Shown here one piece after another: positions 21,983 through 22,033 of a stretch of 22,033 nucleotides of DNA. The DNA is taken from the NCBI GenBank assembly GCA_964550635.1, contig CAZJZV010000022.1, positions 1 to 22,033 of the forward strand. Reading direction: 5' to 3'. Position numbers and translations under genes: made by a program. Source of the DNA: RGIG4097 sp964550635. Its GTDB lineage: Bacteria; Bacillota; Clostridia; Christensenellales; CAG-917. How positions within the stretch are numbered: the stretch's first letter is position 1; every line of letters begins with the position of its first letter. The notes beneath the pieces are model-generated. The model had not been told where the DNA came from, made no database searches, and worked only from the letters and a program-made list of their open reading frames with translations.

Positions 21983-22033
21983 TGGCGAGCCTGAAGGGAT
22001 TCGAACCCCCGACACACGGCTTAGAAGGCCGTT
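21983..22033 (-). tRNA. tRNA-Arg (anticodon TCT), 5' part beyond the window
   Basis: The visible 3' part contains an anticodon arm ACGGC-CTTCTAA-GCCGT giving TCT, a T-arm with GTTCGAAT, discriminator G and CCA. The D-arm and 5' acceptor strand lie past the window edge. Confidence 0.93.

Overview
The window is a chromosomal stretch of a low-to-mid GC Firmicute, most likely a class Clostridia member. The reasons are the McsB-ClpC protein-arginine-phosphorylation pair, strong GGAGG/AAGGAG ribosome binding sites, CCA-encoding tRNA genes, sigma-A type promoters (TTGnnn, 16-17 bp, TATAAT) and clostridial-looking housekeeping proteins. I cannot fix the genus; an uncultured gut lineage is an inference.

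Layout. Positions 64-14355 are all on the minus strand. Read in the direction of transcription they are galE, galU, mcsB, clpC (from a promoter at 14386-14414); then a short hpf with its own promoter (9101-9129), a TIM-barrel sugar isomerase/epimerase-like gene, pgi, yfbR, a degenerate solo ABC ATPase, ruvC, ruvA, ruvB, queA, tgt; then yajC with its own promoter (554-581) and a terminator at 25-43. Themes are nucleotide-sugar and hexose-phosphate metabolism, proteolysis quality control, ribosome hibernation, Holliday-junction processing, queuosine tRNA modification and Sec secretion. Positions 14501-19897 are on the plus strand: dinB (its promoter is back to back with that of galE), then a four-gene operon of a GlmS-like SIS sugar-phosphate enzyme, a Na+/phosphate cotransporter with a PhoU-like tail, an XTP/dITP diphosphatase and a YfcE-type phosphodiesterase, closed by a bidirectional terminator. 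A minus-strand gene at 19930-20883 encodes a membrane-anchored protein that I do not recognise. The right end (about 20930-21650) has no believable gene. It holds a dense array of small hairpins joined by repeated linkers, a 56-bp direct repeat and a remnant of a tRNA-Lys 3' end. Beyond it is a minus-strand tRNA cluster, Arg(TCT, cut by the window edge)-His(GTG)-Gln(TTG)-Lys(TTT), with its terminator.

Main points of interest. (1) The SIS/Na-Pi cotransporter promoter carries four TT(A/T)A(C/T)(A/G) hexamers spaced exactly 11 bp apart and ending on the -35 box, the arrangement of a Gram-positive PhoP box, directly ahead of a phosphate transporter. (2) ClpC lacks the coiled-coil middle domain, although it keeps the phosphoarginine-binding glutamates and the ClpP loop, and sits with McsB but without CtsR or McsA. 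(3) The ABC ATPase has lost the Q-loop glutamine, the LSGGQ motif and the switch histidine. (4) The hairpin-linker array is arranged with mirror symmetry. (5) The hibernation factor is of the short type.

Several starts were moved inward from the longest possible frame because a ribosome binding site or family alignment decides them (yfbR, hpf, galU, dinB, the SIS gene and the membrane protein).
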